Source: Enterococcus cecorum DSM 20682 = ATCC 43198 (GTDB lineage Bacteria; Bacillota; Bacilli; Lactobacillales; Enterococcaceae). Taken from it: a stretch of DNA of 64,000 nucleotides. The position numbers and the translations under genes are program-made. Below are positions 9,886 to 18,697 of this stretch, in pieces (within the stretch, counting starts at the first letter, position 1; each line of letters begins with the position of its first letter). The notes below the pieces were generated by a model. The model saw only the letters and a program-made list of their open reading frames with translations. It did not search any database and was not told the origin of the DNA. Location: contig NZ_ASWI01000004.1 of the NCBI RefSeq assembly GCF_000407565.1, positions 1 through 64,000 of the forward strand, in the 5' to 3' direction.

Positions 9886-10038
9886 GCTCTTTGTCAATTA
9901 GTGTTGTTGCAATGAAATCTGGGCTTTTTTTTTTTTGCTTATCGGTTTCAAAAAGTGTTCTAAATGTCCACGCCAACCAATACTCCCACTCCCATACTAA
10001 TTTACGTTAAATTTTTCTGAAAGTTCATCATTTGTACT

Positions 10039-10067
10039 TTGCAATTCTAAAGGAAGATTACTATAAT
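10039..10067 (+). promoter_or_regulatory. Promoter of rodA operon
   Basis: TTGCAA (10039-10044), 17-base spacer, TATAAT (10062-10067). Confidence 0.8.
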
Positions 10068-10103
10068 AGTAAAATAGAAATATATTTAGAAAAGAGCGTG
10101 TGA

Positions 10104-11297
10104 ATGGAAAATACTCGAAAAAGGACATCTGAGCAAACTGGTCGTATTGATTATGCTGTTATTTTGCCGGTCTTTATCTTATGTATTATTGGCTTAACGT
10201 CACTATATGTTGCTTTGTCACAAGACCCTGCCAAACCAAATGTTGTCCGCGGAGTTGGCCTTCAAACTTTGTGGTATATCTTAGGTATCGGGGCAATTGC
10301 TATTATCATGCATATCAAAGTAAAGTTACTATGGAAGTTAACACCGTTAATATATGGTGGGGGACTTTTGGTTATGGCACTTTTGCTTCAGTTTTATGAC
10401 CGTTCCATTGCTGAGGTGACAGGTTCGAAAAACTGGTTCTCTATTGGTAACTTTACTTTGCAACCGGCGGAATTAATGAAAATTGCCTATATCTTGATGT
10501 TGGCATTAGTCGTTACCAAACACAATGGTCAGCATCGAACGCGAACCCTGCGCACAGATGGACAATTAATTGCAAAAATGCTAGCCGTCACTTTACCTGT
10601 TTTGATTTTAATACTATTACAAAAAGATTTTGGGACCATGTTAGTATTCCTTGCGATTTTTAGTGGCGTATTTTTAATGTCAGGGATTTCATGGAAGATT
10701 ATTGTCCCCGTTTTTGTTTTTATGTTTATTTTAGGTAGTATCTTGATTTTTTTAGTGCTATCTGAGACTGGACGCCAAGTTTTATATCACATTGGATTTA
10801 AACCGTATCAATTTGCCCGTATTGATTCGTGGCTCGATCCGTTTCATGACTTGCAAGGATCTTCGCGGCAAGTAGCTTCATCTATTGCAGCGATTTCTTC
10901 AGGGGGCATGTTTGGTAAAGGGTTTAATGTGAGCGATGTTTATGTGGCGGTTCGTGAATCGGACATGATTTTTTCAGTGATTGGTGAAAATTTTGGCTTT
11001 ATCGGTAGTACACTAGTGATTGTGCTTTATTTTATGTTGATTTATCAAATGATTCGTGTTTGTTTTGATACGAATAATGAGTTTTATACTTATATTTCTA
11101 CTGGAATTATCATGATGATTTTATTCCATGTATTTGAAAATATTGGTGCGAATATTGGACTTTTGCCTTTAACCGGGATTCCCTTACCTTTTATTAGTCA
11201 AGGGGGTTCAGCGCTGTTAAGCAATCTAATCGGGATTGGTTTGATTTTATCTATGAGATATCAATCGACAAATCTATATTCACATTTGGAGGAATAA
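10104..11297 (+). CDS. rodA: SEDS-family peptidoglycan polymerase RodA
   Basis: Polytopic membrane glycosyltransferase that polymerises lipid II, in enterococci for peripheral wall growth together with a class B PBP. Ten or so hydrophobic segments are visible. The family signature GSKNWFSIGNFTLQPAELMKI (near residue 110) and the C-terminal LTGIPLPFISQGGSALLSN (near 355) are present. The latter is the RodA rather than the FtsW version (FtsW has a TFPLLSYGGSS type). It is 397 residues. It starts an operon with an ArsC/Spx-like gene and a GcvH-like gene. Confidence 0.88.
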   Translation: MENTRKRTSEQTGRIDYAVILPVFILCIIGLTSLYVALSQDPAKPNVVRGVGLQTLWYILGIGAIAIIMHIKVKLLWKLTPLIYGGGLLVMALLLQFYDRSIAEVTGSKNWFSIGNFTLQPAELMKIAYILMLALVVTKHNGQHRTRTLRTDGQLIAKMLAVTLPVLILILLQKDFGTMLVFLAIFSGVFLMSGISWKIIVPVFVFMFILGSILIFLVLSETGRQVLYHIGFKPYQFARIDSWLDPFHDLQGSSRQVASSIAAISSGGMFGKGFNVSDVYVAVRESDMIFSVIGENFGFIGSTLVIVLYFMLIYQMIRVCFDTNNEFYTYISTGIIMMILFHVFENIGANIGLLPLTGIPLPFISQGGSALLSNLIGIGLILSMRYQSTNLYSHLEE

Positions 11298-11657
11298 ATG
11301 ATGTATACACTGTATTGGTATCCAAAGTGCTCGACTTGTAAAAAAGCAGTTAAGCATTTGGAAAACAAGGGAATTATGCCTGAATTAATTGATATTAAGG
11401 AAAATCCACCGAAAGCCAACCAATTACAAGATTGGATGGAACAAAGTGAATTGCCTATGCGCCGCTTCTTCAATACTAGCGGTATGAAGTATAAAGAGTT
11501 GCATTTAAAAGATAAAGTCGATACACTAAGTATGAAGGAAGCTTGTGAGTTATTAGCAACAGATGGCATGTTAATCAAGCGACCTATTTTACTAAAGGAC
11601 GGAGTATTTGTAAGCATCGGTTATAAAGAGGCTGTCTATGAAAGGTTGGATGCATAA
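11298..11657 (+). CDS. ArsC/Spx-family (YusI-like) thioredoxin-fold protein
   Basis: A 119-residue protein with the thioredoxin-like start YTLYWYPKCSTCKKAVKHL, with Cys residues in a CxxC at about positions 11-14, and the IKRPILL cis-proline segment. It belongs to the arsenate reductase/Spx superfamily. Without ars genes nearby and with a CxxC like Spx, a redox role is more likely than arsenate reduction, but this cannot be settled. Its stop overlaps the next ATG (TAATG), and the pair gcvH-like is a common partner in Firmicutes. Confidence 0.8.
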   Translation: MMYTLYWYPKCSTCKKAVKHLENKGIMPELIDIKENPPKANQLQDWMEQSELPMRRFFNTSGMKYKELHLKDKVDTLSMKEACELLATDGMLIKRPILLKDGVFVSIGYKEAVYERLDA

Positions 11658-11983
11658 TGGAAAAACAATGCTTGAAACATAAAGATGATTTATGGATTTT
11701 GTATAATGGTAAGGAATACTGTGTGGGACTTACGAAAAAAGCACAAGATGATTTAGGAGCTGTAACTTTTGCTTCACTCCCTAAAGTAGCAACTAAAGTA
11801 CAAGCGGGTTCGCCTGTTGTTGAAGTAGAGGCAGAAAAAGCTGTTTGTGAGTTTGCAAGTCCTTTAACAGGTGTGATTTCTTCTATCAATGAAAATATAG
11901 ATGATTTAAATGCAGATGATGAAATGAAAGCTTGGTTATTTAGCTTAAAAGACGTCGATGCAGTGGCATTTGATTCATTATAA
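11657..11983 (+). CDS. GcvH-like lipoyl carrier protein
   Basis: A 108-residue protein with a biotinyl/lipoyl fold. The lipoylation segment VEVEAEKAVCEFASPLTG keeps the acceptor lysine (EAEK-AV, about residue 57), as in glycine cleavage H protein (ESVKA). No glycine decarboxylase genes are here. In Firmicutes, stand-alone GcvH or GcvH-like proteins serve as lipoate relay to 2-oxoacid dehydrogenases, which is my suggestion here. Translation is coupled to the ArsC/Spx-like gene by a one-base overlap. Confidence 0.8.
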   Translation: MEKQCLKHKDDLWILYNGKEYCVGLTKKAQDDLGAVTFASLPKVATKVQAGSPVVEVEAEKAVCEFASPLTGVISSINENIDDLNADDEMKAWLFSLKDVDAVAFDSL

Positions 11984-12005
11984 TCTGAATGATTGGTATA
12001 ATAAT

Positions 12006-12043
12006 AAAAAAACTACTAGTATTTTATGCTAGTAGTTTTTTTA
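12006..12043. terminator. Bidirectional terminator
   Basis: ACTACTAG pairs with CTAGTAGT, flanked by A7 and T7 runs. It lies between the GcvH-like gene and the convergent ROK gene. Confidence 0.9.
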
Positions 12044-12126
12044 TTAACGAAGATATTAAACTACGATACTTCATATATGCAGAAGGAATGTATGAAGTAG
12101 CTGAAATTTTATCATTAAAACTTGAT

Positions 12127-13305
12127 TTATAATAAATAGCATTTTTGAACAGCTGTTGCTACAGCTCCAACTGCGCCATCAAGTGGTGTATATGGTTCGA
12201 AAATAACAGTTGGTGATTTTGGGAGATTCAATAATAAATTTGGTTCAATAGCTAATTTTGAAAGTAATATTTGCTGCATTGCAGGATGATTGAATAGCTC
12301 GCTATGAATGTAAAGCGATTGGAAATCAATGATTAAGTTTAAGTTAAGTATAACTTGACTTAATGCTTGGATTGCTTGTTCAAGTAAAATTTGAATGCTC
12401 TTATCACCAAGTTCAAAAGCAGTTAATAGTGTTTGAACTTGGATGTCTTGATTGGTAGAAAGCAATCGTTTTAAATAGCTTTCCTGATCATTATTGTAAA
12501 GGATTTGTGCACGATTAATCAGCCAATTTTCACTGATAAAAGTTTGTAGGCAGCCCTTTTTTCCACATTCACAGAGGCTACCATCTTTATCAACGACCAC
12601 ATGTCCTACCTCACCGATAAGCATATTTTGTTTGCTAAATACTTGACTTTCATACATATACGAGCATTTAATTCCTCTACCAATATGGAAATAAAGATAA
12701 TTATCATTTTTCTTTTCCACATCAAAAAGTCGTTTTTTTAAGGCCATCCCTTCTACATTATTGGCAAAATAGACTGGTAGACTCACTAATTTTTTGATTT
12801 CTGATAGATTAAAACATTGCCATAAAGAATTGTTTGTGACGATATCTTTATTTTGATCGTAATGTCCTGGTAGTGCGATGGCTATGGCTTTTATTTGATA
12901 ATCCTTATAACGATTCAATAATTCGATTAGTTTTTCTTTAAATATTTCGAACCCTTGAGAGGCAATTTGTTCAGTAGAAAGTTTATAAATAGTATGTTCT
13001 TTGATATGTCCTAAGTTATCGGCTATTACAAATGAAAAATATTTTTCTGATAATTCACTTCCTAAAAAATAAGCAGCCCCTTCTTTAATTTGTAAATGGA
13101 TTTTTTTTCGTCCAACTTTATTGGATTGTTCTTCTCCAACTTCTTGAATAAACTCTTCTTGAAGTAGCTCATTAGTGATAGCGCTAGTTGTGGCAGGGGT
13201 AATGGCTGTTAGTTTAGCGATATCAATGCGAGAAATACGATTATGAGAATAAATAGCATCTAGGATTTGTGCTCGATTTTGAGCTTGCTTTTTAGATAAA
13301 GTCAT
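12127..13305 (-). CDS. ROK-family transcriptional regulator
   Basis: A 392-residue repressor type protein. The N-terminal helix-turn-helix (residues 10-60, SRIDIAKLTAITPATTSAIT) precedes a ROK sugar-kinase-like domain with the zinc motif CECGKKGCLQTFIS near residue 235 and GEVGHVVVD just before it. ROK proteins of this build (XylR, NagC, Mlc) bind sugar ligands and repress sugar genes. It is divergent from the PTS operon, which it very probably controls. AGAGGG precedes ATG 13305. Confidence 0.9.
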   Translation of the reverse strand: MTLSKKQAQNRAQILDAIYSHNRISRIDIAKLTAITPATTSAITNELLQEEFIQEVGEEQSNKVGRKKIHLQIKEGAAYFLGSELSEKYFSFVIADNLGHIKEHTIYKLSTEQIASQGFEIFKEKLIELLNRYKDYQIKAIAIALPGHYDQNKDIVTNNSLWQCFNLSEIKKLVSLPVYFANNVEGMALKKRLFDVEKKNDNYLYFHIGRGIKCSYMYESQVFSKQNMLIGEVGHVVVDKDGSLCECGKKGCLQTFISENWLINRAQILYNNDQESYLKRLLSTNQDIQVQTLLTAFELGDKSIQILLEQAIQALSQVILNLNLIIDFQSLYIHSELFNHPAMQQILLSKLAIEPNLLLNLPKSPTVIFEPYTPLDGAVGAVATAVQKCYLL

Positions 13306-13398
13306 CTTACGCCCTCTTTTGATTATATTTTATAATTATTATAATCCTAATATTCGGAAGATTCAATATGATACAAGAGATAATTCTATTTATATTAT

Positions 13399-13426
13399 TG
13401 CGGAACATAATATGCGGAACATAATA
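13399..13426. promoter_or_regulatory. Tandem 14-base repeat, possible ROK operator
   Basis: TGCGGAACATAATA occurs twice head to tail, with no spacer, between the ROK gene and the PTS promoter. Its position 33 bases before the -35 of the PTS operon suggests a regulator site; the protein that binds is not shown. Confidence 0.5.
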
Positions 13427-13458
13427 GATAATATCGGTGATTTATATCAAGAAATCGT

Positions 13459-13487
13459 TTGCAAAAGTGAACGACATATGCTATGAT
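13459..13487 (+). promoter_or_regulatory. Promoter of the PTS operon
   Basis: TTGCAA (13459-13464), 17-base spacer, TATGAT (13482-13487), about 90 bases before the IIC gene. Confidence 0.75.
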
Positions 13488-13580
13488 GTAATTGGTAATA
13501 AAAAATAATTAATTATCGCGATATCTTTTTTGTTACAGAAATAATTATTATCATTTTATAATTAATAGGAGGATATTTTG

Positions 13581-14855
13581 ATGGAAAAGGTAAATGTTTT
13601 TTTGCAGGAAAAAATGATGCCAATTGCTGCTAAACTAGGTGCAAATCGCTTTTTAGTTGCTATTCGTGATGGGATTACTTTTGCGATGCCATTGATTATT
13701 ATCGGCTCGGTATTTATGATTTTAGCTAGTTTCCCAATTCCTGGCTGGGAAAAATTCATGGGTGATATTGGGGTAGCTAATTACCTTTGGAAAGGTGTAG
13801 ATAGCAGTTTTGGTTTAATTGGTTTAGTTGCTAGCTTTGGTATTGCATATAGTTTAGTCAAACAATATGGTGTAGACGGTGTACCAGGTGGAATTGTTTC
13901 TTTATCTGCATTTATTACAGTAACGCCATTTGTAACTGGTGAAGCCGGTGCGGGGATGCCTACAGCTTTTATGGCATCTAAAGGATTATTTGTTGCTCTT
14001 ATTTTAGGATTAATTAATGGCTATGTTTATCAATGGTTTATTAATCATAATGTTCAAATTAAAATGCCTGATACTGTACCACCAGCTGTTTCTAAAAGTT
14101 TCAGCGCAATCATTCCAGGGTTTGTCATTATATCTTTTTGGTTAATTGTCTTTGGTTTATTAGATGCCCTTCATTTACCTAATATGCATGAAATTGCTGC
14201 GGTGGTACTAGGAAAACCTTTAGGGGTACTAGGTAATAACACTTTCGGAGTAATGCTTTTAGTTGGTTTAAATAGTTTGTTCTGGTTTGTGGGCATTCAT
14301 GGAGGAAATTTAGTAAATAAGATTATGGAACCGTTGTGGTTGGCTAACTTAGATGCCAATCGTGTTGCTCATCAATCTGGTGAACAATTACAACACATCT
14401 TCACTACCGTATTTATGGATAATTTCGTCTATTTAGGTGGTGGTGGAGCAACTATTGGGTTGGTTATCGCTTTAGCTTATTTAGCTCGTAAGAAAAAAGC
14501 AAGTCAACAAGCAAAAGCCTTAACACCGATTACTTTGACGCCAGGTTTGTTTAATATTAATGAGCCAGCCATGTTTGGTATTCCAATTGTGTTAAATATT
14601 TTATTACTTGTGCCATTTATCTTGGCACCTATGATTAATTTATTGATTTCTTATTTTGCCATGGCCTCAGGTTTAGTTTCATTAACTTATACTTCTCCTG
14701 GATGGACTGTGCCACCTATTATTAGTGGGGTTTTAGCAACTGGAGATATTAAAGCTTCTATTTTGCAGCTGATTTGTGTGATTATAGATATTTTAATCTA
14801 TTTACCATTCATTTCAATGATTGAAAAGAACTTCCAAAAAGAAGAACAATTGTAA
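13581..14855 (+). CDS. PTS EIIC, lactose/cellobiose family
   Basis: Membrane sugar permease of the phosphotransferase system, 424 residues, about ten hydrophobic segments. It has the family start EKVNVFLQEKMMPIAAKLGANRFL and the NINEPAMFGIP motif near residue 325, where the glutamate contacts sugar. ATG 13581 follows AGGAGGAT. IIB and IIA are encoded downstream as separate genes. The substrate is probably a beta-linked disaccharide or related sugar, but no glycosidase is in the operon. Confidence 0.9.
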   Translation: MEKVNVFLQEKMMPIAAKLGANRFLVAIRDGITFAMPLIIIGSVFMILASFPIPGWEKFMGDIGVANYLWKGVDSSFGLIGLVASFGIAYSLVKQYGVDGVPGGIVSLSAFITVTPFVTGEAGAGMPTAFMASKGLFVALILGLINGYVYQWFINHNVQIKMPDTVPPAVSKSFSAIIPGFVIISFWLIVFGLLDALHLPNMHEIAAVVLGKPLGVLGNNTFGVMLLVGLNSLFWFVGIHGGNLVNKIMEPLWLANLDANRVAHQSGEQLQHIFTTVFMDNFVYLGGGGATIGLVIALAYLARKKKASQQAKALTPITLTPGLFNINEPAMFGIPIVLNILLLVPFILAPMINLLISYFAMASGLVSLTYTSPGWTVPPIISGVLATGDIKASILQLICVIIDILIYLPFISMIEKNFQKEEQL

Positions 14856-14871
14856 GAAAGTGGGAAATACT

Positions 14872-15771
14872 ATGGTTAAACGATTGATTAGTGCCAATAC
14901 ATCTGAGATATTCAATATGTCAGCAACTGAGTTAAAGCAAAGTATTAAAGCTAGCGAAGGACGTGTTGTATTATCAGAAAATGTTGCACCACGAGAGTCG
15001 TTTATTGGTGATATTACAAATGCCGAAATTGCAAAAGCTTTTGGTGCCGATTTAATTTTGTTAAATGGCCTTGATGTCTTTGAACCAGAAATTTTTGGTT
15101 TAGCGTCTAGTAAAGAAAATGTCGTTCATCGCTTGCACCAACTGGTAGGGTGCCCTATCGGTGTCAATTTAGAACCAGTTGATCTACAAATGGATATGTT
15201 GGAAGAACGACTGACGATAGTTAAAGGAAGACAAGCTAACGAGGAAACATTTAAGCAAATTGCACAATTAGGCTTTGATTTTGTTTGTTTAACAGGAAAT
15301 CCGGGTACTGGTGTTTCAAATCAAGCAATTATCAAAGCTATCCAGATGGCCAAGGTGCATTTTTCTGGTTTGATTATTGCCGGTAAGATGCATGGAGCAG
15401 GAGCAGATGAAGCAGTAGTTGATTTAGAGAGTGTCGCTAAGTTTATCGAAGCAGGTGCAGATGTCATTTTAGTGCCAGCTGTTGGGACTGTTCCTGGTTT
15501 TGATTTGCCAGAATTAAAAGAAATTGTAAACTTATCGCATCGTAATGGTGCACTAGTCATGTCTACTATTGGGACTAGTCAGGAAAGTTCGGCAGTGACA
15601 ACTATCCAATCAATTGCTTTACAAAATAAAATAGCTGGTGTCGATATACAACATATTGGTGATGCTGGTTATGGGGGTGTGGCGCCTGTCGAGAATATTT
15701 ATGAATTAAGTAAGGTCTTGCGTGGGATGCGTCATACTGTATCAAGAATGGCACGTTCGGTTAATCGTTAG
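14872..15771 (+). CDS. TIM-barrel-like enzyme of the PTS operon (function unassigned)
   Basis: A 299-residue cytoplasmic protein inserted between IIC and IIB. Visible features are GADLILLNGLDVFEPEIFG, a GVNLEP strand, LTGNPGTGVSN (phosphate-loop-like), AGKMHGAGADE, and the repeated strand GADVILVPAVGTVPGFD. This pattern of strand ends suits a (beta/alpha)8 barrel, loosely like phosphonomutase or BtpA/SgcQ proteins. I do not recognise a named activity. By position it probably acts on the phosphorylated sugar imported by this PTS. ATG 14872 is preceded by a weak GTGGGA. Confidence 0.7.
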   Translation: MVKRLISANTSEIFNMSATELKQSIKASEGRVVLSENVAPRESFIGDITNAEIAKAFGADLILLNGLDVFEPEIFGLASSKENVVHRLHQLVGCPIGVNLEPVDLQMDMLEERLTIVKGRQANEETFKQIAQLGFDFVCLTGNPGTGVSNQAIIKAIQMAKVHFSGLIIAGKMHGAGADEAVVDLESVAKFIEAGADVILVPAVGTVPGFDLPELKEIVNLSHRNGALVMSTIGTSQESSAVTTIQSIALQNKIAGVDIQHIGDAGYGGVAPVENIYELSKVLRGMRHTVSRMARSVNR

Positions 15772-15792
15772 TAGTCAAAGCGAGGAATTATT

Positions 15793-16125
15793 ATGGCAAA
15801 AGAAACAATTATGTTATGTTGTGCAGCAGGGATGTCTACAAGTTTATTAGTGACAAAAATGAAAGAAGCTGCCGAAAAACAAGGAAAAGACGCAGAAATT
15901 TTTGCCGTTTCAGCGAGTGAAGCGGATCATGAATTAGATTCAAAGAAAATTGACGTGGTATTATTAGGCCCGCAAGTTCGCTACATGCAAAACGACTTCA
16001 AGAAAAAATTAGCTGGCCGTAACAATGGCGCAGATATTCCTTTAGCAGTTATCGATATGCGTGCATATGGTATGATGGATGGTGCCGTAGTCGTTACTCA
16101 AGCCTATGAATTAATGGGTAAATAA
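15793..16125 (+). CDS. PTS EIIB, lactose/cellobiose family
   Basis: Cytoplasmic phosphocarrier, 110 residues. The N-terminal IMLCCAAGMSTSLLV holds the phosphorylated cysteine (second Cys of the pair, about residue 9) followed by the phosphate loop. The LLGPQVRYM segment is typical of the family. It passes phosphate from IIA to the sugar on IIC. Site GCGAGGA precedes the ATG. Confidence 0.92.
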   Translation: MAKETIMLCCAAGMSTSLLVTKMKEAAEKQGKDAEIFAVSASEADHELDSKKIDVVLLGPQVRYMQNDFKKKLAGRNNGADIPLAVIDMRAYGMMDGAVVVTQAYELMGK

Positions 16126-16144
16126 TTAGGTAAAGAGGGATAAA

Positions 16145-16507
16145 ATGGCAGAGGAAAAAACAAAAGAACAACGCGACCAAGAACAATTAATGGCAACCAT
16201 GGGGCTAATTATCAATGGTGGGAATGCCAAGAGTTTAGCATTTGAAGCGATTTATGCAGCCAAAGAAGGCAAATTTGACGAAGCACAAGAAAAGCTAAAA
16301 GAAGCTGATGAAGCTTTAGTAGAAGCACATAATTCACAAACAGAAATGCTAGCACAAGAAGCAGCTGGTCATCCAGTAGAAGTGCATTTATTAACAGTCC
16401 ATTCACAAGATCACTTAATGAATGCAATTACTTTCAAAGATTTAGCTGGTGAAGTGGTGGCTATCCATCAAGAATTAGCTGAAATTAAAGCCAAATTAGT
16501 AAATTAA
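16145..16507 (+). CDS. PTS EIIA, lactose/cellobiose family
   Basis: A 120-residue helical phosphocarrier. LINGGNAKSLAFEAIYAAKEG is the helix 1 signature, and VHSQDHLMNAI near residue 80 carries the phosphorylated histidine region. It is the last gene of the operon, followed by a terminator. Confidence 0.92.
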   Translation: MAEEKTKEQRDQEQLMATMGLIINGGNAKSLAFEAIYAAKEGKFDEAQEKLKEADEALVEAHNSQTEMLAQEAAGHPVEVHLLTVHSQDHLMNAITFKDLAGEVVAIHQELAEIKAKLVN

Positions 16508-16564
16508 AGAGATGACAATTTTTAGCTATTGATGTCTTGGAAAATACTTTTTGATTTAAAATGA

Positions 16565-16609
16565 ATAGATGATTCCTTGGATTAACTCCAGGGGTCATCT
16601 ATTTTTTTG
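16565..16609 (+). terminator. Terminator of the PTS operon
   Basis: ATAGATGATTCCTTGG pairs with CCAGGGGTCATCTAT with small mismatches, then T7. Confidence 0.85.
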
Positions 16610-16799
16610 CCTACAATTTTTTAATGATGGAGGCTAATATATTCCTATCGATTAACCTATTGTAATTCTTTGATATGCGTGACTATCTATCGTTTTATAC
16701 TGGCAAATATTTAGTAGTGTGGTCGTTGCTTTTTAGTTTACATTTGTTATACTGAAAAAATAAGAGTAAATGAATAGTTAGTTAAAATAAAGACAAATA

Positions 16800-17157
16800 A
16801 TGGCGTATACAAGAGAATATGAAAGCTTGAAATTAAGAAATCAAAATTCGAAAGGAGAAGCTACTCGTCAAAATATCCAAAAACAAGTGTTAAAAATCCC
16901 AAAAATTCATTTAAGATACCAAACATAAGAACTGATTATATTAACCAAGTCAAAACTTCAATCTTCAAGCAAAAACCAAGCTATAGAGCGATTGAAAATT
17001 TAAATGTTAGTGGAATGATGTAAACTCAACATCTATCTAAAGCAATTGTCAGTCAAAGTTTTTTTGAGTTTAGAATAAAATGAATCAATAAATGCCAAGA
17101 AAAGCATATAGAAGTTCGAATTGTGGATGGATTTGACCTTGTTTTGAGTAGCAAGTA
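16800..17157 (+). pseudogene. Degraded tnpB fragment (IS605/IS1341 type)
   Basis: Three reading frames in succession spell a TnpB interior. 16800-16928 gives YESLKLRN...KGEATRQNIQKQVLKI. 16922-17023 gives NIRTDYINQV...KPSYRAIENLNVSGMM, then a TAA, then QHLSKAIVSQSFFEFR. From about 17080 the third frame gives INKCQEKHIEVRIVDGFD. The IENLNV glutamate motif is the second RuvC acidic site. N- and C-terminal parts and both element ends are missing. It is from a different TnpB than the intact one at 29416-30567 and abuts rsuA. Confidence 0.8.
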
Positions 17158-17160
17158 GTG

Positions 17161-17871
17161 ATGAGATTAGGAACCTTGATTATGGAACAATTACAACTCT
17201 CACGAAAGATGATGAAACGCACTTTTTTAAGAGGGGTTGTCAAAGTGGATGGCCAAGTAGAATATGATGAAGCACGCAATGTGGATAGTCAAATACACCA
17301 TATTGAAGTAGCAGGACAGACGTTGCATACTACAGAAGTCTATTATTTGCTTCATAAACCAAGTGGTGTCGTGACTGCTAATAAAGATGCGACCTATCAA
17401 ACTGTTTTTGATTGTTTAAAACCAAAAGATCGCCGTGAAGATTTATGCTTTGTAGGGAGACTCGATCGTTATACACAGGGGCTGATATTGTTGACATCTA
17501 ACGGTCAATTAGCTTATGATTTATTGCAACCTAGCAAAAAGGTTAGTAAAGTATATGAGGCTTATTTAAAAGAACCTGCTGAAATGAAGGATATCGAAAG
17601 CTTTAAACAAGGCATTCGCTTCTTAGATGATACGGTATGTTTACCAGCAAAATTAACTATTTTATCGGATAGTCCACACCATGTTTTAGTCGAGATTCAC
17701 GAAGGTAAATTTCATCAAGTAAAGAAAATGTTTTTAGCGGTGGGCAAGAAAGTTGAAAAGTTAAAACGAATTTCCTTTGGTCCCTTACAATTGCCTTCAG
17801 ATTTACCAATAGGGGATTATCGTAAATTAACGAGAGAAGAAATAATTAGTTTAAAGGAGTATTTTAGATAG
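17161..17871 (+). CDS. 16S rRNA pseudouridine synthase (RsuA family)
   Basis: An S4 RNA-binding domain (residues 1-45, SRKMMKRTFLRGVVKVDGQV) is followed by the pseudouridine synthase core. The core has VGRLDRYTQGLILLT around residues 98-112, where the Asp is catalytic, and the KFHQVKKMF motif near residue 180. It is a 236-residue protein, normal for RsuA/YtzG proteins. ATG 17161 is the natural start, but no ribosome site is visible. The upstream DNA is a tnpB fossil, so the original expression signals may have been replaced. The HAD gene follows directly. Confidence 0.88.
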   Translation: MRLGTLIMEQLQLSRKMMKRTFLRGVVKVDGQVEYDEARNVDSQIHHIEVAGQTLHTTEVYYLLHKPSGVVTANKDATYQTVFDCLKPKDRREDLCFVGRLDRYTQGLILLTSNGQLAYDLLQPSKKVSKVYEAYLKEPAEMKDIESFKQGIRFLDDTVCLPAKLTILSDSPHHVLVEIHEGKFHQVKKMFLAVGKKVEKLKRISFGPLQLPSDLPIGDYRKLTREEIISLKEYFR

Positions 17872-18549
17872 ATGAAATATACAACACTATTGTTTGATGT
17901 AGATGACACAATTTTAGATTTTAAGGCTGCAGAATTGCAAGGATTATCTAAATTGTTTGAGCATTATGGCTATCATTTAAACGATTCACTATTAAAACGT
18001 TATCAAATAGTCAACCAAGGCCTTTGGAAAGCTTTTGAAGAGAACGAATGTACTCGTGAAGAGGTATTGAATACACGCTTTGGCCTTTTTTTTGAACAGT
18101 TAGGTAAAAAAGTGGATAGTGTGGCAGTTGAAAAAGAGTATCGACAGTATTTAAATCAAGGCTCACAACGATTGGGAAATAGTTTAGACATTGTTGCAGA
18201 CTTAGCGGATAAAGCAGATTTATATGTAGTTACGAATGGGGTGGCCAAAACGCAATATCAGCGCTTGGAAGCAGCAAAATTATTACCCTATTTTAAAGAT
18301 ATTTTTGTCTCTGAAACAATCGGCTATCAAAAGCCACGAATTGAGTTTTTTCAGCATGTTTTTAACAAAATTGCACCAGTGGATTTAGAAAAAACAGTGA
18401 TTATTGGCGATTCGCTTTCTTCAGATATTAAAGGTGGACAAAATGCTGGAATTGATACGATTTGGTTAAATGCCAACCAACAAGAAACGCCTACAATCAA
18501 GCCGACTTATACTATTCAAAATTTAGATGACCTTTATCAGATTTTGTAA
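17872..18549 (+). CDS. HAD phosphatase, YjjG/YfnB type
   Basis: A 225-residue HAD hydrolase. Motif I is FDVDDTILDF (residues 8-17), motif II VVTNG near 121, motif III lysine in GYQKPRIEFF, and motif IV IIGDSLSSDIKGG near 180. The helical cap between motifs I and II and the DDTILDF form match the YjjG-type nucleotidases, which hydrolyse pyrimidine nucleoside monophosphates including non-canonical ones. It starts directly after the rsuA-like stop and is probably co-transcribed. Confidence 0.85.
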   Translation: MKYTTLLFDVDDTILDFKAAELQGLSKLFEHYGYHLNDSLLKRYQIVNQGLWKAFEENECTREEVLNTRFGLFFEQLGKKVDSVAVEKEYRQYLNQGSQRLGNSLDIVADLADKADLYVVTNGVAKTQYQRLEAAKLLPYFKDIFVSETIGYQKPRIEFFQHVFNKIAPVDLEKTVIIGDSLSSDIKGGQNAGIDTIWLNANQQETPTIKPTYTIQNLDDLYQIL

Positions 18550-18669
18550 GGCAAATAAGAATAAATTTCATGTTAAGCATAGGATGGAGTTAGTTTTACT
18601 ATTTCTTAGTTGACAGTGATATAGCAATTTTAGCTGCTCGATGTTTCAGTCTAGTTAGCAGATAAAATA

Positions 18670-18697
18670 AAAAAGCTTGAATAAATCAAGCTTTTTT
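18670..18697. terminator. Terminator overlapping the end of udk
   Basis: AAAAAAGCTTGA pairs with TCAAGCTTTTTT. On the minus strand the stem includes the last codons and stop of udk; it can serve both convergent genes. Confidence 0.85.

Noticed and set aside
9652..9976. Minus-strand ORFs over argR and the terminator
   Set aside because: One translates the terminator and poly-T region; no homology or ribosome site.
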